A program made the translations under genes and the position numbers. From CAIWHR01 sp963846855 (lineage in GTDB: Bacteria > Pseudomonadota > Gammaproteobacteria > Burkholderiales > Casimicrobiaceae), in the NCBI GenBank assembly GCA_963846855.1, contig CAWJXK010000008.1, positions 1,054,001-1,118,000 of the forward strand: 64,000 nt of DNA, read 5' to 3'. The notes under the pieces were generated by a model. It saw only the letters and a program-made list of their open reading frames with translations, had not been told where the DNA came from and made no database searches. Of the stretch, positions 43,496 to 52,132 are shown one piece after another; position 1 is the stretch's first letter, and each line of letters begins with the position of its first letter.

Positions 43496-44197
43496 ATGGC
43501 ATCACGTACGCACATCCGGATGGACCTTCGGCACCCGCTGCGCGGCGCAATGACAGTGCTCGTGGTCGCGATGTCGCTTGCATTCGCGCAGTCGGCCGCG
43601 GCGAACGTCTACAAATGTGTAGCCGCGGGCGGGCGCGTCACGTATCAGCAGGCGCCTTGCCCGCCGGGAACCAGCGGGGGACGGACCGATATCGTCGTCG
43701 ACAACGGCTCGTCGCAGGCCGGGACCAAGCAGGAAAAGGAGTGGGAGGACGCGGTGAAGGCGAAGAGCGTCACGGTGGGCATGCCGCGCAACTACGTCGT
43801 TCGCGCGCTGGGCCAGCCACCGGAGGTTCGCGCCGGATCGACCGCCGACAACGCCACCGAAATATGGTCGTATCCGCAGGGGAGCGAAGCCGTGTTGCGG
43901 ATCGGCATGACGGGCGGAGTCGTCGCGTGGCAGCGCCTCGACCCGTCGGACGCGGCGCTGGCCGCGGCGGCAGTGGCACCGACGCACCTCGTCGAGCTGC
44001 GCAAGAGCGTCGTGCCCGGCATTCCGTGCGCACAGGTGATCGCCGACCTCGGGGCGCCCGATCTCGATGAGACCGACAAGGTCGGCCAACCCTATCGCAA
44101 GCTGACCTGGGGCGCGACGCAGGAGGATCCGAAGGGAACCATGTTCGTCACCTGCCTCGCGGGGCTGGTGACCGAGGCGCATCGCGAAGCCCCATAG
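43496..44197 (+). CDS. DUF4124 domain periplasmic protein
   Basis: 233 residues. A signal peptide lies around residues 19-36 (MTVLVVAMSLAFAQSAAA). The DUF4124 domain follows: NVYKCVAAGGRVTYQQAPCP with the conserved tryptophan-less YKC...Y...PC pattern. Residues 85-230 contain two SmpA/OmlA-like segments (VTVGMPRNYVVRALGQPPEV and VPGIPCAQVIADLGAPDLDE), suggesting a duplicated small fold. ATG 43520 and 43550 are other possible starts. Function unknown; probably envelope-associated. Confidence 0.8.
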   Translation: MASRTHIRMDLRHPLRGAMTVLVVAMSLAFAQSAAANVYKCVAAGGRVTYQQAPCPPGTSGGRTDIVVDNGSSQAGTKQEKEWEDAVKAKSVTVGMPRNYVVRALGQPPEVRAGSTADNATEIWSYPQGSEAVLRIGMTGGVVAWQRLDPSDAALAAAAVAPTHLVELRKSVVPGIPCAQVIADLGAPDLDETDKVGQPYRKLTWGATQEDPKGTMFVTCLAGLVTEAHREAP

Positions 44198-44236
44198 CGA
44201 CGCCACGCATGCGCGGCGGGCGTCACTTCATCCCGT

Positions 44237-44268
44237 CGCAATCGCGTGCGACTTGTTCAGAGGTTACC
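44237..44268. repeat. Solitary terminal repeat of element family A
   Basis: CGCAATCGCGTGCGACTTGT followed by TCAGAGGTTACC closely matches the ends of the element at 19030-19338, with one inserted base and two substitutions against its left end. It lies in the convergent gap between the DUF4124 gene and the metallopeptidase gene and overlaps the first base of the latter's TAG stop. No partner repeat is nearby. It is either a remnant or a functional 3' signal. Confidence 0.6.
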
Positions 44269-45170
44269 TAACGCGAGGCGAACGTGTCGCACCTTCGCAT
44301 GTCGCCGCTGACGAGGCCGGCCTTGAACCAGCGCAGGCGCTGCTCGGCGGTGCCGTGCGTGAAGGATTCCGGCACTACGTAGCCTTGCGTGCGCTTCTGG
44401 ATCTGGTCGTCGCCGATCGCGGACGCGGCGGTGAATCCTTCCTCGAGATCGCCCGCGTCGAGCACGTTGCGCTTCTGCGCGAAATAGCCCCATACGCCGG
44501 CATAGCAGTCGGCCTGCAGCTCGAGGCGAATCGACAGCGCGTTGCGGCCGCGCTCGTCCTGACGCTGCATCTGCGCGTCCACCTGCTGCATCGTTCCGGT
44601 GAGGTTCTGCACGTGATGGCCGATCTCGTGGGCGATCACATACGCCTGCGCGAAATCCCCGGGCGCCTTGAAGCGGCGCGAGAGCTCATTGAAGAAGGCG
44701 GTGTCGAGGTAGACGGCGCGATCCTGCGAGCAATAGAAGGGCCCCACCGAGGCGGAGGCGCGGCCGCATGCGGACTGGACGGCGCCGCGAAAGAGGACGA
44801 GCCTGGGTGGAACGTAATGCGTTCCCGCGGCCTGGAAGATCGCGCCCCAGACGTCTTCGGTGTCGCCGAGAATGCGCGCGGAGAATTCCTTGGCCGGGTC
44901 CTGCGGCGCGGCGCCGCCGCCGGGTGCAGGCGTGCTGCGTTGCGGACCGTAGCCGGGGGGCGGCTGCGCCTGGTCCTGCGGCGCGGGCCCGCCGGAGTCG
45001 AGCCCGCCGATCAGCGTCAGCGGATTCACGCCAAAGAGCAGGCTCACGATCACGATGAGGATCAGCGCACCGCCGCCGAGCTTCATTCCGCCGCCGCCGA
45101 ACCCGCCCCCCGAATCCATCCCGGTGCGGTCCTCGACGTTGTCGCTGCGTCGAAAATCTTCCCACTTCAT
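44268..45170 (-). CDS. Neutral zinc metallopeptidase, YpfJ/KPN_02809 family
   Basis: 300 residues. One N-terminal membrane helix (residues 34-50, GALILIVIVSLLFGVNP) precedes a Pro/Gly/Gln-rich linker and a periplasmic zinc domain with HEIGHH at 181-186 and the later ELQADCYAGVWG carrying the third ligand. The family opening MKWEDFRRSDNVEDR is intact. Proteolytic substrates are unknown. Its stop is overlapped by the solitary element-A end. Confidence 0.92.
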   Translation of the reverse strand: MKWEDFRRSDNVEDRTGMDSGGGFGGGGMKLGGGALILIVIVSLLFGVNPLTLIGGLDSGGPAPQDQAQPPPGYGPQRSTPAPGGGAAPQDPAKEFSARILGDTEDVWGAIFQAAGTHYVPPRLVLFRGAVQSACGRASASVGPFYCSQDRAVYLDTAFFNELSRRFKAPGDFAQAYVIAHEIGHHVQNLTGTMQQVDAQMQRQDERGRNALSIRLELQADCYAGVWGYFAQKRNVLDAGDLEEGFTAASAIGDDQIQKRTQGYVVPESFTHGTAEQRLRWFKAGLVSGDMRRCDTFASR

Positions 45171-45306
45171 CCCGTCTCCCGAGCGGCGTCGAGGAACGTC
45201 CTTCGGCGTCGCAACGTCGCGGTGCGCGTGCGACGCGCCGCATCGAGCGCATTATCGTCGTGCCTCCGATCGGCGGCAACCGCGCGCCGGGTGGTCCAGG
45301 CAAGGC

Positions 45307-46425
45307 TCAGGGCTTCAGCGCGCGGTAGAGGAAGGGCAGGCTGACGTTCATCCGGTAGTCGATGTCGGAATGATTGTCGTCGAATTCCTCGTAGGTGTGG
45401 CGGATGCCCGCCAGGGCGAGTCGCTCCGAGAGGATCCTGGCCCCGTAGTGGATGTGATACTGGTCGCGCGACCCGCAGTCGACGTAGATGCCCTTCAGCG
45501 AACGCAGGTTCTCGCGGTAGCGGCCGACGAGATGGATCGGATCGTTCGCGAGCCAGCGCTTCCAGCGCGCGTCGAGCATCGCGCCCGTCTCCAGATTGAA
45601 TGGCAATCGGAAGCCGAGCGGCGCAGCGGGATCCGGATCGTAGCTCGCCGCCATGCAGACGTTCATGATCGCGTGGCCTTCGGCGAGCGAGAGCTTCTCC
45701 TTCATCCATACCGCTTCGAGGAAGCGGCGCACCCGGCCGTCGTCGTGGCCGGTCGCGAGTCCCTTGCGCGCCTTCGTTTCGATGAGCGCGTCGTAGCGGC
45801 CTTCGCGAACCTTCGGCACGCGGTATTTCGCGAGCTCGTTCAGCGTGTTCGGCCAGTCGTGCCGGTAGACGAAGTCGAAGTAGGCGTCGCCCGAGTGATC
45901 GGCGACGGCGCCCCAGTGCTGCGGATATTTCATCCCGTGGATGATCGCGCCATAGCCGCCGGAGGACTTGCCGAAGCAGCCCCGGTGCTCGCGCGAGGCG
46001 AGCGTGCGGAATTCTCGGTCGACGAAAGGGATGATCTCGCGCGTGAGGTAGTCCGCGTAGCGCCCGACCGCCGTCGAATTGATGTATTGGTTCCCGCCGA
46101 GGCAGGTGAAGCAGTCGGGAAAGACGAGGATCACCGGTCCCATCTTCTTCTCGTGGATGAGCCGCGCCGCGCGCTCGATGACGTTTTCCCCGAACGGCTT
46201 CCAGTTGACGTGCGCAAGGCCCGAGCCGGTGAAGCCCACGAGGTCATAGAGCACGGGATACCGTCGGCGGCGTCCCCCGGGGCCAGCGCGATCGTAGTCC
46301 GGCGGCAGCCAGACGCCGAGGTTGCGCACGTGCGGATCGCCGAGTGGATTGCCGGCAAGCACCTTGGACGTGTGCTCCCGCACGACCAGCGTGCCGGAGG
46401 AGGTCAGCGGACGTTTACGGGCCAT
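45307..46425 (-). CDS. Putative esterase, enterochelin-esterase/Esterase D-like alpha/beta hydrolase
   Basis: 372 residues. After LGVWLPPDYD and YPVLYDLVGFTGSG comes the nucleophile elbow GCFGKSSGGYGAIIHGMKYP, with Ser in GKSSGG, and a closing His in DDNHSDIDYRM. This matches the putative esterase (PF00756-like) fold. The large insert and lack of a signal peptide suggest a cytoplasmic ester or siderophore-like hydrolase; the substrate is unknown. Start at ATG 46425, since the frame upstream opens only with TTG. Confidence 0.85.
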   Translation of the reverse strand: MARKRPLTSSGTLVVREHTSKVLAGNPLGDPHVRNLGVWLPPDYDRAGPGGRRRRYPVLYDLVGFTGSGLAHVNWKPFGENVIERAARLIHEKKMGPVILVFPDCFTCLGGNQYINSTAVGRYADYLTREIIPFVDREFRTLASREHRGCFGKSSGGYGAIIHGMKYPQHWGAVADHSGDAYFDFVYRHDWPNTLNELAKYRVPKVREGRYDALIETKARKGLATGHDDGRVRRFLEAVWMKEKLSLAEGHAIMNVCMAASYDPDPAAPLGFRLPFNLETGAMLDARWKRWLANDPIHLVGRYRENLRSLKGIYVDCGSRDQYHIHYGARILSERLALAGIRHTYEEFDDNHSDIDYRMNVSLPFLYRALKP

Positions 46426-46512
46426 CGGGCGATCTCGCAAGAAGGGAGCGCCGCGATTGTGCCGGGATGCGCGGCCCCGGGCAATGCGCAGGGGCCGGGT
46501 TTCGCGGCGATG

Positions 46513-46980
46513 TCAGGCCCGCTCTTCGCGCAGCATCGACCCCTTGCAGCGCCGCGTGCCGCAGCGACAGGTGAACGCCTCGCGGATCTTGCGCGTGACG
46601 CGGCCTTCCCACGACAGGAGGTAGTCGTAGGTGAGTTCCTCGCCCGCGCTGATCTTGCGCCGTGCCTCGATGTATACGCGGCCGTCCTCGTCCTCGTAGG
46701 TCTCGCAGTTGGGATCGCACGAGTGATTGATCCAGCGTGCGGCGTTGCCGCGCCGGCCGGCGTCGATCACCTTGCCGTCGGCGAGCTCGAACACGAACGT
46801 GTGGTACGGGTTCGCGGGGTCGCTGTCGGGACGCCGCGATGCGACGGCCCACGTCGTGCGCTCGCCGCGGTATTCGAGGATGGTCGTTCCCTTGCCGATC
46901 GCGCAGGCGGCGAATACGCCGCGGCCGTGGATGATCGAGTGACGGATGCGATAGAGCGGCTTGCTTTTGGCAGAGGACAT
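46513..46980 (-). CDS. SET domain protein-lysine methyltransferase-like protein
   Basis: 155 residues, essentially one SET domain. SIIHGRGVFAACAIGKGTTI, the knot motif RWINHSCDPNCET, GEELTYDYLLSWE and a post-SET cysteine cluster CRCGTRRCKG are all present, so SAM and zinc binding look intact. Such stand-alone bacterial SET proteins are probable protein-lysine methyltransferases; the target is unknown. ATG 46980 is chosen; upstream residues are not family-like. Confidence 0.92.
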   Translation of the reverse strand: MSSAKSKPLYRIRHSIIHGRGVFAACAIGKGTTILEYRGERTTWAVASRRPDSDPANPYHTFVFELADGKVIDAGRRGNAARWINHSCDPNCETYEDEDGRVYIEARRKISAGEELTYDYLLSWEGRVTRKIREAFTCRCGTRRCKGSMLREERA

Positions 46981-47103
46981 CGTGAAAAGGTCGAGATCCG
47001 GGCGGCTCGCCGGCACGAGCGATATTGACGTCCGCGAATTCTAGCGTATGTGGCTGCGCCGCGCGAGCGACCACGCCCGCCCGCAGGCGAACTTGCCGCG
47101 TGC

Positions 47104-47256
47104 TCAGCGGCCTTTCGCCCCGGACTTCGCACGCGGGGCGATGCGCATGACCGGCGCCGGCGGCGGGCGCCGCGCCTGCTGCGTATGCGGAACCTCGGCA
47201 AAGCTGCCGGACTTGTTCTTGGGGCCCTTGAAAGCGCCGCCCTTGCCTTTGCTCAT
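47104..47256 (-). CDS. Small basic protein, 50 residues, unknown
   Basis: ATG 47256 is preceded by GGAGG with a six-base spacer (CGGAGGTCTTCATG), a strong site. The 50-residue product begins MSKGKGGAFKGPKNKSGSFA, continues with a PPPAPVMR stretch and ends RAKSGAKGR. It is rich in Lys, Arg, Gly and Pro with no hydrophobic segment, so it may be a disordered, nucleic-acid-binding type protein. I do not recognise a family. It sits between the SET gene and the haem sensor gene on the same strand. Confidence 0.55.
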   Translation of the reverse strand: MSKGKGGAFKGPKNKSGSFAEVPHTQQARRPPPAPVMRIAPRAKSGAKGR

Positions 47257-47322
47257 GAAGACCTCCGTTGTGCACTGGCCGAATTCGTTGTGTGCTCCGG
47301 ACTCCGGGAGCCCGCAGGCCTC

Positions 47323-48261
47323 CTAGGCCGACGGTTTCTTGCCGGTAAGCCGCTGGATCGCCATGTTGATGCTGATGCGCAGACGCTCGGTCGCGATCAT
47401 CAGCTGATGAAGCTCGTTTCCGCTGCGCTGTGACACGCGCGCCAGGCCGAGATCGGCCGGCTTGCCGAGCGAGATCTGCTGCGTCGCCGCTGTAAGCCGA
47501 CGCACCGGCGCGACCACCGCGTAATACATGAACAGCATTGCGATCACGAACGCGGCGATGATCATCACGAGCTCCCACACCCCGACGACGTTGAGGGCGA
47601 CGTCCCAGAACGAGCGCGCCGGCAGGCGGACGCTGATGATTCCGGCGACGTCGCCTTCCTTGAATCCGAACCCGTTGGTCGTGCCGTAGCGCACCTTGAC
47701 GTCCTCGGGCGCCTTCGCTGCGTCGCCGTGGCAGGCGATGCACGACGCCTTCTGGTAGACGGCGCGCGCGTAGCGGAAGCCCACCGGCGTGAGCTCGTAG
47801 TATTCCTTGAGCTTGCTGTCGCGAATCTGGCGCAGCGCGCCCTCCTCGAACGCGTCCGGGCGGTTGTTCGGGTTCATCACGTTGTGCGATGTCAGCCTGA
47901 ACTTCGACGGTGACGGCGAACGCTCGACGGCCTCGGAGAACTCGCGCTGCGCGAGCGCGGGATTCTTCGAATAGAACTCGACCGGCGTGAGCTTGCCGGC
48001 GGCGCCCGCGGCAGGGTCGTCCGGCTGCAGGAGGCTCACGTGACCCAGGAAGCTCTTGTCGTCGTCCTTCACCCAGACGCGCCCGTATTGCGCGACCCAC
48101 GAGCCGAAGGCGTCGACGTTGTCGGCGACGGTTTCCGCCTGGCTCTTCAGCTGGTTCATGTAGATGCGGTCGAGAATGAGGTAGAACGCCGCCCCCACGA
48201 GGGTCAGCGCGAGCAGGAACACGACGGCGAATTGAACGGTCAGCGAACGATTATTCAGCAT
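47323..48261 (-). CDS. Tll0287-like (DUF3365) haem-binding sensor with HAMP, no output domain
   Basis: 312 residues: membrane helix at about 10-30, periplasmic Tll0287-like domain with one haem c motif CIACH at residues 174-178, second membrane helix at about 222-246, and a HAMP-type segment after AVVAPVRRLTAATQQISLGK. The protein ends 40 residues later without a kinase, cyclase or chemotaxis domain. It may sense redox state or a gas ligand and signal through a partner. An 84-residue unknown protein is encoded directly upstream on the same strand and could be that partner. Confidence 0.88.
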   Translation of the reverse strand: MLNNRSLTVQFAVVFLLALTLVGAAFYLILDRIYMNQLKSQAETVADNVDAFGSWVAQYGRVWVKDDDKSFLGHVSLLQPDDPAAGAAGKLTPVEFYSKNPALAQREFSEAVERSPSPSKFRLTSHNVMNPNNRPDAFEEGALRQIRDSKLKEYYELTPVGFRYARAVYQKASCIACHGDAAKAPEDVKVRYGTTNGFGFKEGDVAGIISVRLPARSFWDVALNVVGVWELVMIIAAFVIAMLFMYYAVVAPVRRLTAATQQISLGKPADLGLARVSQRSGNELHQLMIATERLRISINMAIQRLTGKKPSA

Positions 48262-48363
48262 GGCGGCCTTTCTGGATCAACCGGGCGCTCGGCCGGTGAG
48301 GGCTTCGTTGCGATGCGCGGGCGGCATCGATCGGACGTTCCTGCGGCAAGGGATTCCATGTGT

Positions 48364-48618
48364 TCAGCGGACGCCGACGAGTGCGCGCGCCTGCAGCACG
48401 AATTCGGCGCGCTGCTCGCCATCCTCGATCTCCCTCGCGAGCAATGCCATGTATTGGTCGACGTCGCTGGTCTTCATCTTGTTGCCGGAGGCGAGCCAGC
48501 GGGCGCGCGCCTCCCCGGTGATCATCTGCCCGAATGGCCCCACCTGTTCGATGAACAGCGCATCGATGGCGTCGCACAACTGCAGCAGGATGGGAAGTGC
48601 GCGGAAGGGCCCCGTCAT
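48364..48618 (-). CDS. Hypothetical protein upstream of the haem sensor
   Basis: 84 residues from ATG 48618 (MTGPFRALPILLQLCDAIDA). It is predicted mainly helical, acidic and soluble, without membrane or signal segments; QMITGEARARWLASGNKMKT and DVDQYMALLAREIEDGEQRA suggest two long helices. The frame is open further upstream, but that part looks non-coding. No family recognised. Same strand as the sensor gene, about 100 bases before it. Confidence 0.5.
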   Translation of the reverse strand: MTGPFRALPILLQLCDAIDALFIEQVGPFGQMITGEARARWLASGNKMKTSDVDQYMALLAREIEDGEQRAEFVLQARALVGVR

Positions 48619-48786
48619 GTCCGGTGCGATCCTCGTCGTTATGCTTTGAGCGCCACACGGCGCCCGCGGCGCCGACCGCCCGGGACGCATTCCCATGACG
48701 GCGGAGTGAAGGCTATGCGTCCGCGCGCCGGGCGTCAAGGAATCCGATGCAGGTCACACGTGCGCGGTGCAGGCCTGGCCCGCGGG

Positions 48787-49731
48787 TCAATGCGACGCCG
48801 AGAGCGTCAGGACGAGCGGCACGGTCAGCGCGGCGAGCGCCGTCGACACGAGGAGGCTCGCCGCCACCGGTCCCTCGAGCGTTTTGAACTCGCGCGACAT
48901 GAGGTAGACGTTGGCGCCTACCGGCAGCGCGGCCAGCAGCACGACGACTTGCGTCTCGAGCTCGGGCAACCCCGCGACGCGGGCGAGCAGCAACACCGCG
49001 AGCGGCTGCACGGCGAGCTTCAGCACGCTGATCGCCGCGCTCTCTCGCCAGCCCTCGCGAATGCCGAATTCGGCGAGTCCCATGCCGAGCGCGATGAGCG
49101 ACAGCGGGACGGCCGGCTGGCCGACGAGTTCGAGCGTGCGGTCGACGATCGCCGGCAGCGGCAGGCCGGAAAGGCCCCACGCGGTCCCCGCCAGGATGCC
49201 GCCGACGATCGGGTTGGTGATCACGCCGCGCGCGGTCTTCGCGAGCCCCGGGACGGACAGGTCCCGATGGCGCGCCCATTCGACGGAGACGGTGACGAGC
49301 GTCCACAGGATCAGCGCGTTGAACACGAGCACCAGCGATATCGCCGGCATCGCGGCGTCGCCCAGCGCGATGCGCGCGATCGGCACCCCGAGCAGCACGT
49401 TGTTGGAAAAGATGCCGCCCATCGCGAACACCGATTGCGCCGTGCCGTCCATTCGAAACATGGCGTAGCCCAATATCCGCCCGATGGCGAACACGACGAG
49501 GCACGCGCCGAAGAACACGATCAGCAGCGTCGGATCGACCGGCGGCAGCCGCGAGAAGTCGCTCATCAGCCGGAACAGGAAGGCCGGGATGGCGATTGTG
49601 AACACGAACCGTGTGAGCCAGTCGGCGGCGACGGTCGGCCAGCGTCCCCAGCGCATCAGCGCGAAGCCCACGCCGACCAGCAGGAAGAGCGGTGCGGTGA
49701 GGGCGAGGACGGAGAAGAAGGACTGGATCAA
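48787..49731 (-). CDS. AEC (auxin efflux carrier) family transporter
   Basis: About 314 residues with ten membrane helices in two halves of five. FSVLALTAPLFLLVGVGFAL starts the first bundle; GGIFSNNVLLGVPIARIALG has the conserved Asn/Gly-rich crossover of the family, and NPIVGGILAGTAWGLSGLPL starts the second. Members export or import small organic acids such as malate. Start uncertain: TTG 49731 gives the usual N-terminus, while ATG 49821 would add 30 Arg-rich residues that do not look coding. Confidence 0.85.
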   Translation of the reverse strand: MIQSFFSVLALTAPLFLLVGVGFALMRWGRWPTVAADWLTRFVFTIAIPAFLFRLMSDFSRLPPVDPTLLIVFFGACLVVFAIGRILGYAMFRMDGTAQSVFAMGGIFSNNVLLGVPIARIALGDAAMPAISLVLVFNALILWTLVTVSVEWARHRDLSVPGLAKTARGVITNPIVGGILAGTAWGLSGLPLPAIVDRTLELVGQPAVPLSLIALGMGLAEFGIREGWRESAAISVLKLAVQPLAVLLLARVAGLPELETQVVVLLAALPVGANVYLMSREFKTLEGPVAASLLVSTALAALTVPLVLTLSASH

Positions 49732-50034
49732 CGGTCGCGGGCGGCGCTTGTCGCCGCGTCGGCAGATTCGCGCCGAAGGTCCCGGGCGCGGCAGCCGACG
49801 CCGGATCGGCACGCTAGCCATTGTAGAGGGGAATGTGTCGGCGCGCCGCGATCCGCCTGATCGCCCGTCTCGCTTCCCGTTCGGCTAGAATGCCGGCAGC
49901 GCCGGATCGCCCGTGTCGCATATGACGCGGGACGGCCCGATCGCCGAGGCGCGCGCCGCGGTGCGGCGGACGTCCAGGCGCCCGGAACAACAACGCACGG
50001 GTCCGCGCCATTCGCGGCGCAGGAGAGAAATCGC

Positions 50035-51381
50035 GTGACACAGGAAATCGCGCCCGGCGCCGCGGCCCTCATCCTCGGGATGAGTCCGATGTGGGTCGCC
50101 ACGGGAATCCTCATCGCGGTCTACGCCGTCATCATGACCGACCGCGTCAACCGGGCGATCCTCGCGTTGCTGGGCGCCGGCGCGCTCATCTTCGCCGGCG
50201 TGCTGACCCAGGACGAGGCGCTGCGCGCCGTCGACTTCAATACGCTCGGATTGCTGCTCGGCATGATGCTGATCGTCAACGTCACGCGCCGCTCGGGCGT
50301 GTTCGAGTTCGTCGCGATATGGTCGGCGAAAAAGGTTCATGCGGCGCCGTGGGGCGTGCTGCTGATGATGTGCGTGGTCACCGCGGTGTTCTCGGCATTC
50401 CTCGACAACGTGACGACGGTGCTGCTGACGGTGCCGGTGACGCTGCACATCACGTCGGCGCTAAAGGTGAAGCCTTACCCGTTCCTGTTCGCGCAGATCA
50501 TCTCGTCGAACATCGGCGGCACGGCGACCTTGATCGGCGATCCGCCGAACATCATGATCGGCTCGGCGGCGAACCTTACCTTCAACGACTTCGGCGAGCA
50601 TCTGACACCGGTCATTCTCGTAGTCTTCGTCGCGACGATGATCCCGTTCTACCTGACCTGGGGCCGCAAGATGAAGGCGGCCGAACAGGATCGCCAGCGC
50701 GTGATGGCCTTCCGCGAAGATGAGGCGATCACCGACCCGCGCCTCCTGAAGCAGTCGCTCGCCGTCATCGGGCTCGTAATCGTTGGGTTCATGCTGCAGC
50801 GGCAGATCCACATCGAGCCGGCCACCATCGCCGTGTTCGGCGCCGCGGTGCTGATGCTGCTCGACAACTTCGGACGGCCGGCGGAGGAGCAGTCGCATCG
50901 CGTCCATGCGGCGCTCTCCGAGGCCGAGTGGATCACGCTGATGTTCTTCCTCGGGCTTTTCGTCGTCGTGCACGGCGTCGTCAAGACCGGCCTCATCGAC
51001 ATCCTCGCGCAAGAGATGTTGCGGGCCACGGGCGGCGATTTCGCCGCCACCGCGGTCGCGATCCTCTGGTCGTCGGCATTTCTGTCGGCTGCCATCGACA
51101 ACATTCCGTTCGTCGCGACGATGATTCCGCTGATCAAGGCGATGGCCCCCGCGTTCGGCGGCGACGCCGCGTTGATGCCACTCTGGTGGGCGCTGTCGCT
51201 CGGAGCCTGCCTCGGCGGCAATGGAACGCTGATCGGCGCCTCGGCCAATCTCGTCGTCGCGGGCCTTGCGGAGCGTGCCGGGGTCCGTTTCCGCTTCGTC
51301 GAGTATCTCAAGCTCGCGTTTCCGTTGATGGTGCTCTCGATCGTTATCTGCAACGCCTACGTCGTGCTGCGTTACCTCTGA
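50035..51381 (+). CDS. SLC13/ArsB-type anion permease (citrate transporter-like)
   Basis: 448 residues with about 11-12 membrane helices. The paired family motifs FLDNVTTVLLTVPVTLHIT with ISSNIGGTATLIGDPPNIMI in the first half and AAIDNIPFVATMIPLIKA with GGNGTLIGASANLVVAGLAE in the second mark the ion transporter superfamily (ArsB/NhaD/citrate transporter). It may carry an organic or inorganic anion, or act as a Na+/H+ antiporter; the sequence does not decide. GTG start at 50035 with AGGAGAG upstream. A dienelactone hydrolase gene follows after eight bases. Confidence 0.9.
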   Translation: MTQEIAPGAAALILGMSPMWVATGILIAVYAVIMTDRVNRAILALLGAGALIFAGVLTQDEALRAVDFNTLGLLLGMMLIVNVTRRSGVFEFVAIWSAKKVHAAPWGVLLMMCVVTAVFSAFLDNVTTVLLTVPVTLHITSALKVKPYPFLFAQIISSNIGGTATLIGDPPNIMIGSAANLTFNDFGEHLTPVILVVFVATMIPFYLTWGRKMKAAEQDRQRVMAFREDEAITDPRLLKQSLAVIGLVIVGFMLQRQIHIEPATIAVFGAAVLMLLDNFGRPAEEQSHRVHAALSEAEWITLMFFLGLFVVVHGVVKTGLIDILAQEMLRATGGDFAATAVAILWSSAFLSAAIDNIPFVATMIPLIKAMAPAFGGDAALMPLWWALSLGACLGGNGTLIGASANLVVAGLAERAGVRFRFVEYLKLAFPLMVLSIVICNAYVVLRYL

Positions 51382-51389
51382 GGGAGGCC

Positions 51390-52058
51390 ATGGGATCGCT
51401 CATCGAACTCAACGCGTCCGACGGCTTCCGCCCGGCCGCATACCGCGCCGATCCTTCGGGACCTGTGCGCGGGGGCATTGTGGTCGCGCAGGAGATCTTC
51501 GGCGTCAACCGCCACATTCGCGCCGTGTGCGACGCCTTCGCGGCCGACGGATACGTCGCGGTCGCGCCCGCGCTCTTCGACCGGTGCGAGCGCGGCGTCG
51601 ACCTCGACTACGCCGAGGCCGACATCGCCCGCGGCCGCGAGTTGAAGGCGCGCTCGGCGCTGGATCCGGCGCTCACCGACCTCGCGGCGGCGCGCGACGT
51701 CGCGAAGGCCGCGGGCAGGGTCGCCGTCATCGGCTATTGCTGGGGCGGCTACCTCGCGTGGATGGCGGCGGCGCGCCTCGATGGCCTTGCCTGCGCGATC
51801 GCCTACTACGGCGGCGGAATGACCGATGCGATCGACGTCACGCCACGTTGTCCGGTCATGGCGCATTTCGGCGAGCGCGATCAGGGCATCCCCGTGGCGG
51901 GGGTGCACAAGCTCATGGCTGCGAATCCGGACGCGAAGGTGTTCCTCTACGCGGCCGGCCATGGTTTCAACTGCAATGACCGGGCGGCCTACGACGCGGC
52001 GGCGTCCGCGCAAGCCCGCGCGCGCACGCTCGATTTCCTCCGGCAGCACGTCGGCTGA
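51390..52058 (+). CDS. Dienelactone hydrolase family protein
   Basis: 222 residues, alpha/beta hydrolase with a Cys-Asp-His triad: Cys117 in GYCWGGY, Asp164 in GERDQGIP and His191 in AAGHGFNC. Dienelactone hydrolases open lactone intermediates of chlorocatechol degradation, but many chromosomal members have other ester or lactone substrates. GGGAGG precedes the ATG. It is in one operon with the anion permease, so the permease may bring in the acid or lactone it acts on. Confidence 0.92.
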   Translation: MGSLIELNASDGFRPAAYRADPSGPVRGGIVVAQEIFGVNRHIRAVCDAFAADGYVAVAPALFDRCERGVDLDYAEADIARGRELKARSALDPALTDLAAARDVAKAAGRVAVIGYCWGGYLAWMAAARLDGLACAIAYYGGGMTDAIDVTPRCPVMAHFGERDQGIPVAGVHKLMAANPDAKVFLYAAGHGFNCNDRAAYDAAASAQARARTLDFLRQHVG

Positions 52059-52132
52059 GCCGGGATTGACAGGGCCACCGCGGCTATCCGGAGCCCACGT
52101 CGAAGCGCGTCCCGCGTCTCGGCTCGTGCGTG

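Noticed and set aside
48040..49860. 606-codon plus-strand frame
   Set aside because: Composed of repetitive Arg/His/Asp/Gln runs, antisense to the sensor and AEC transporter; no family features.
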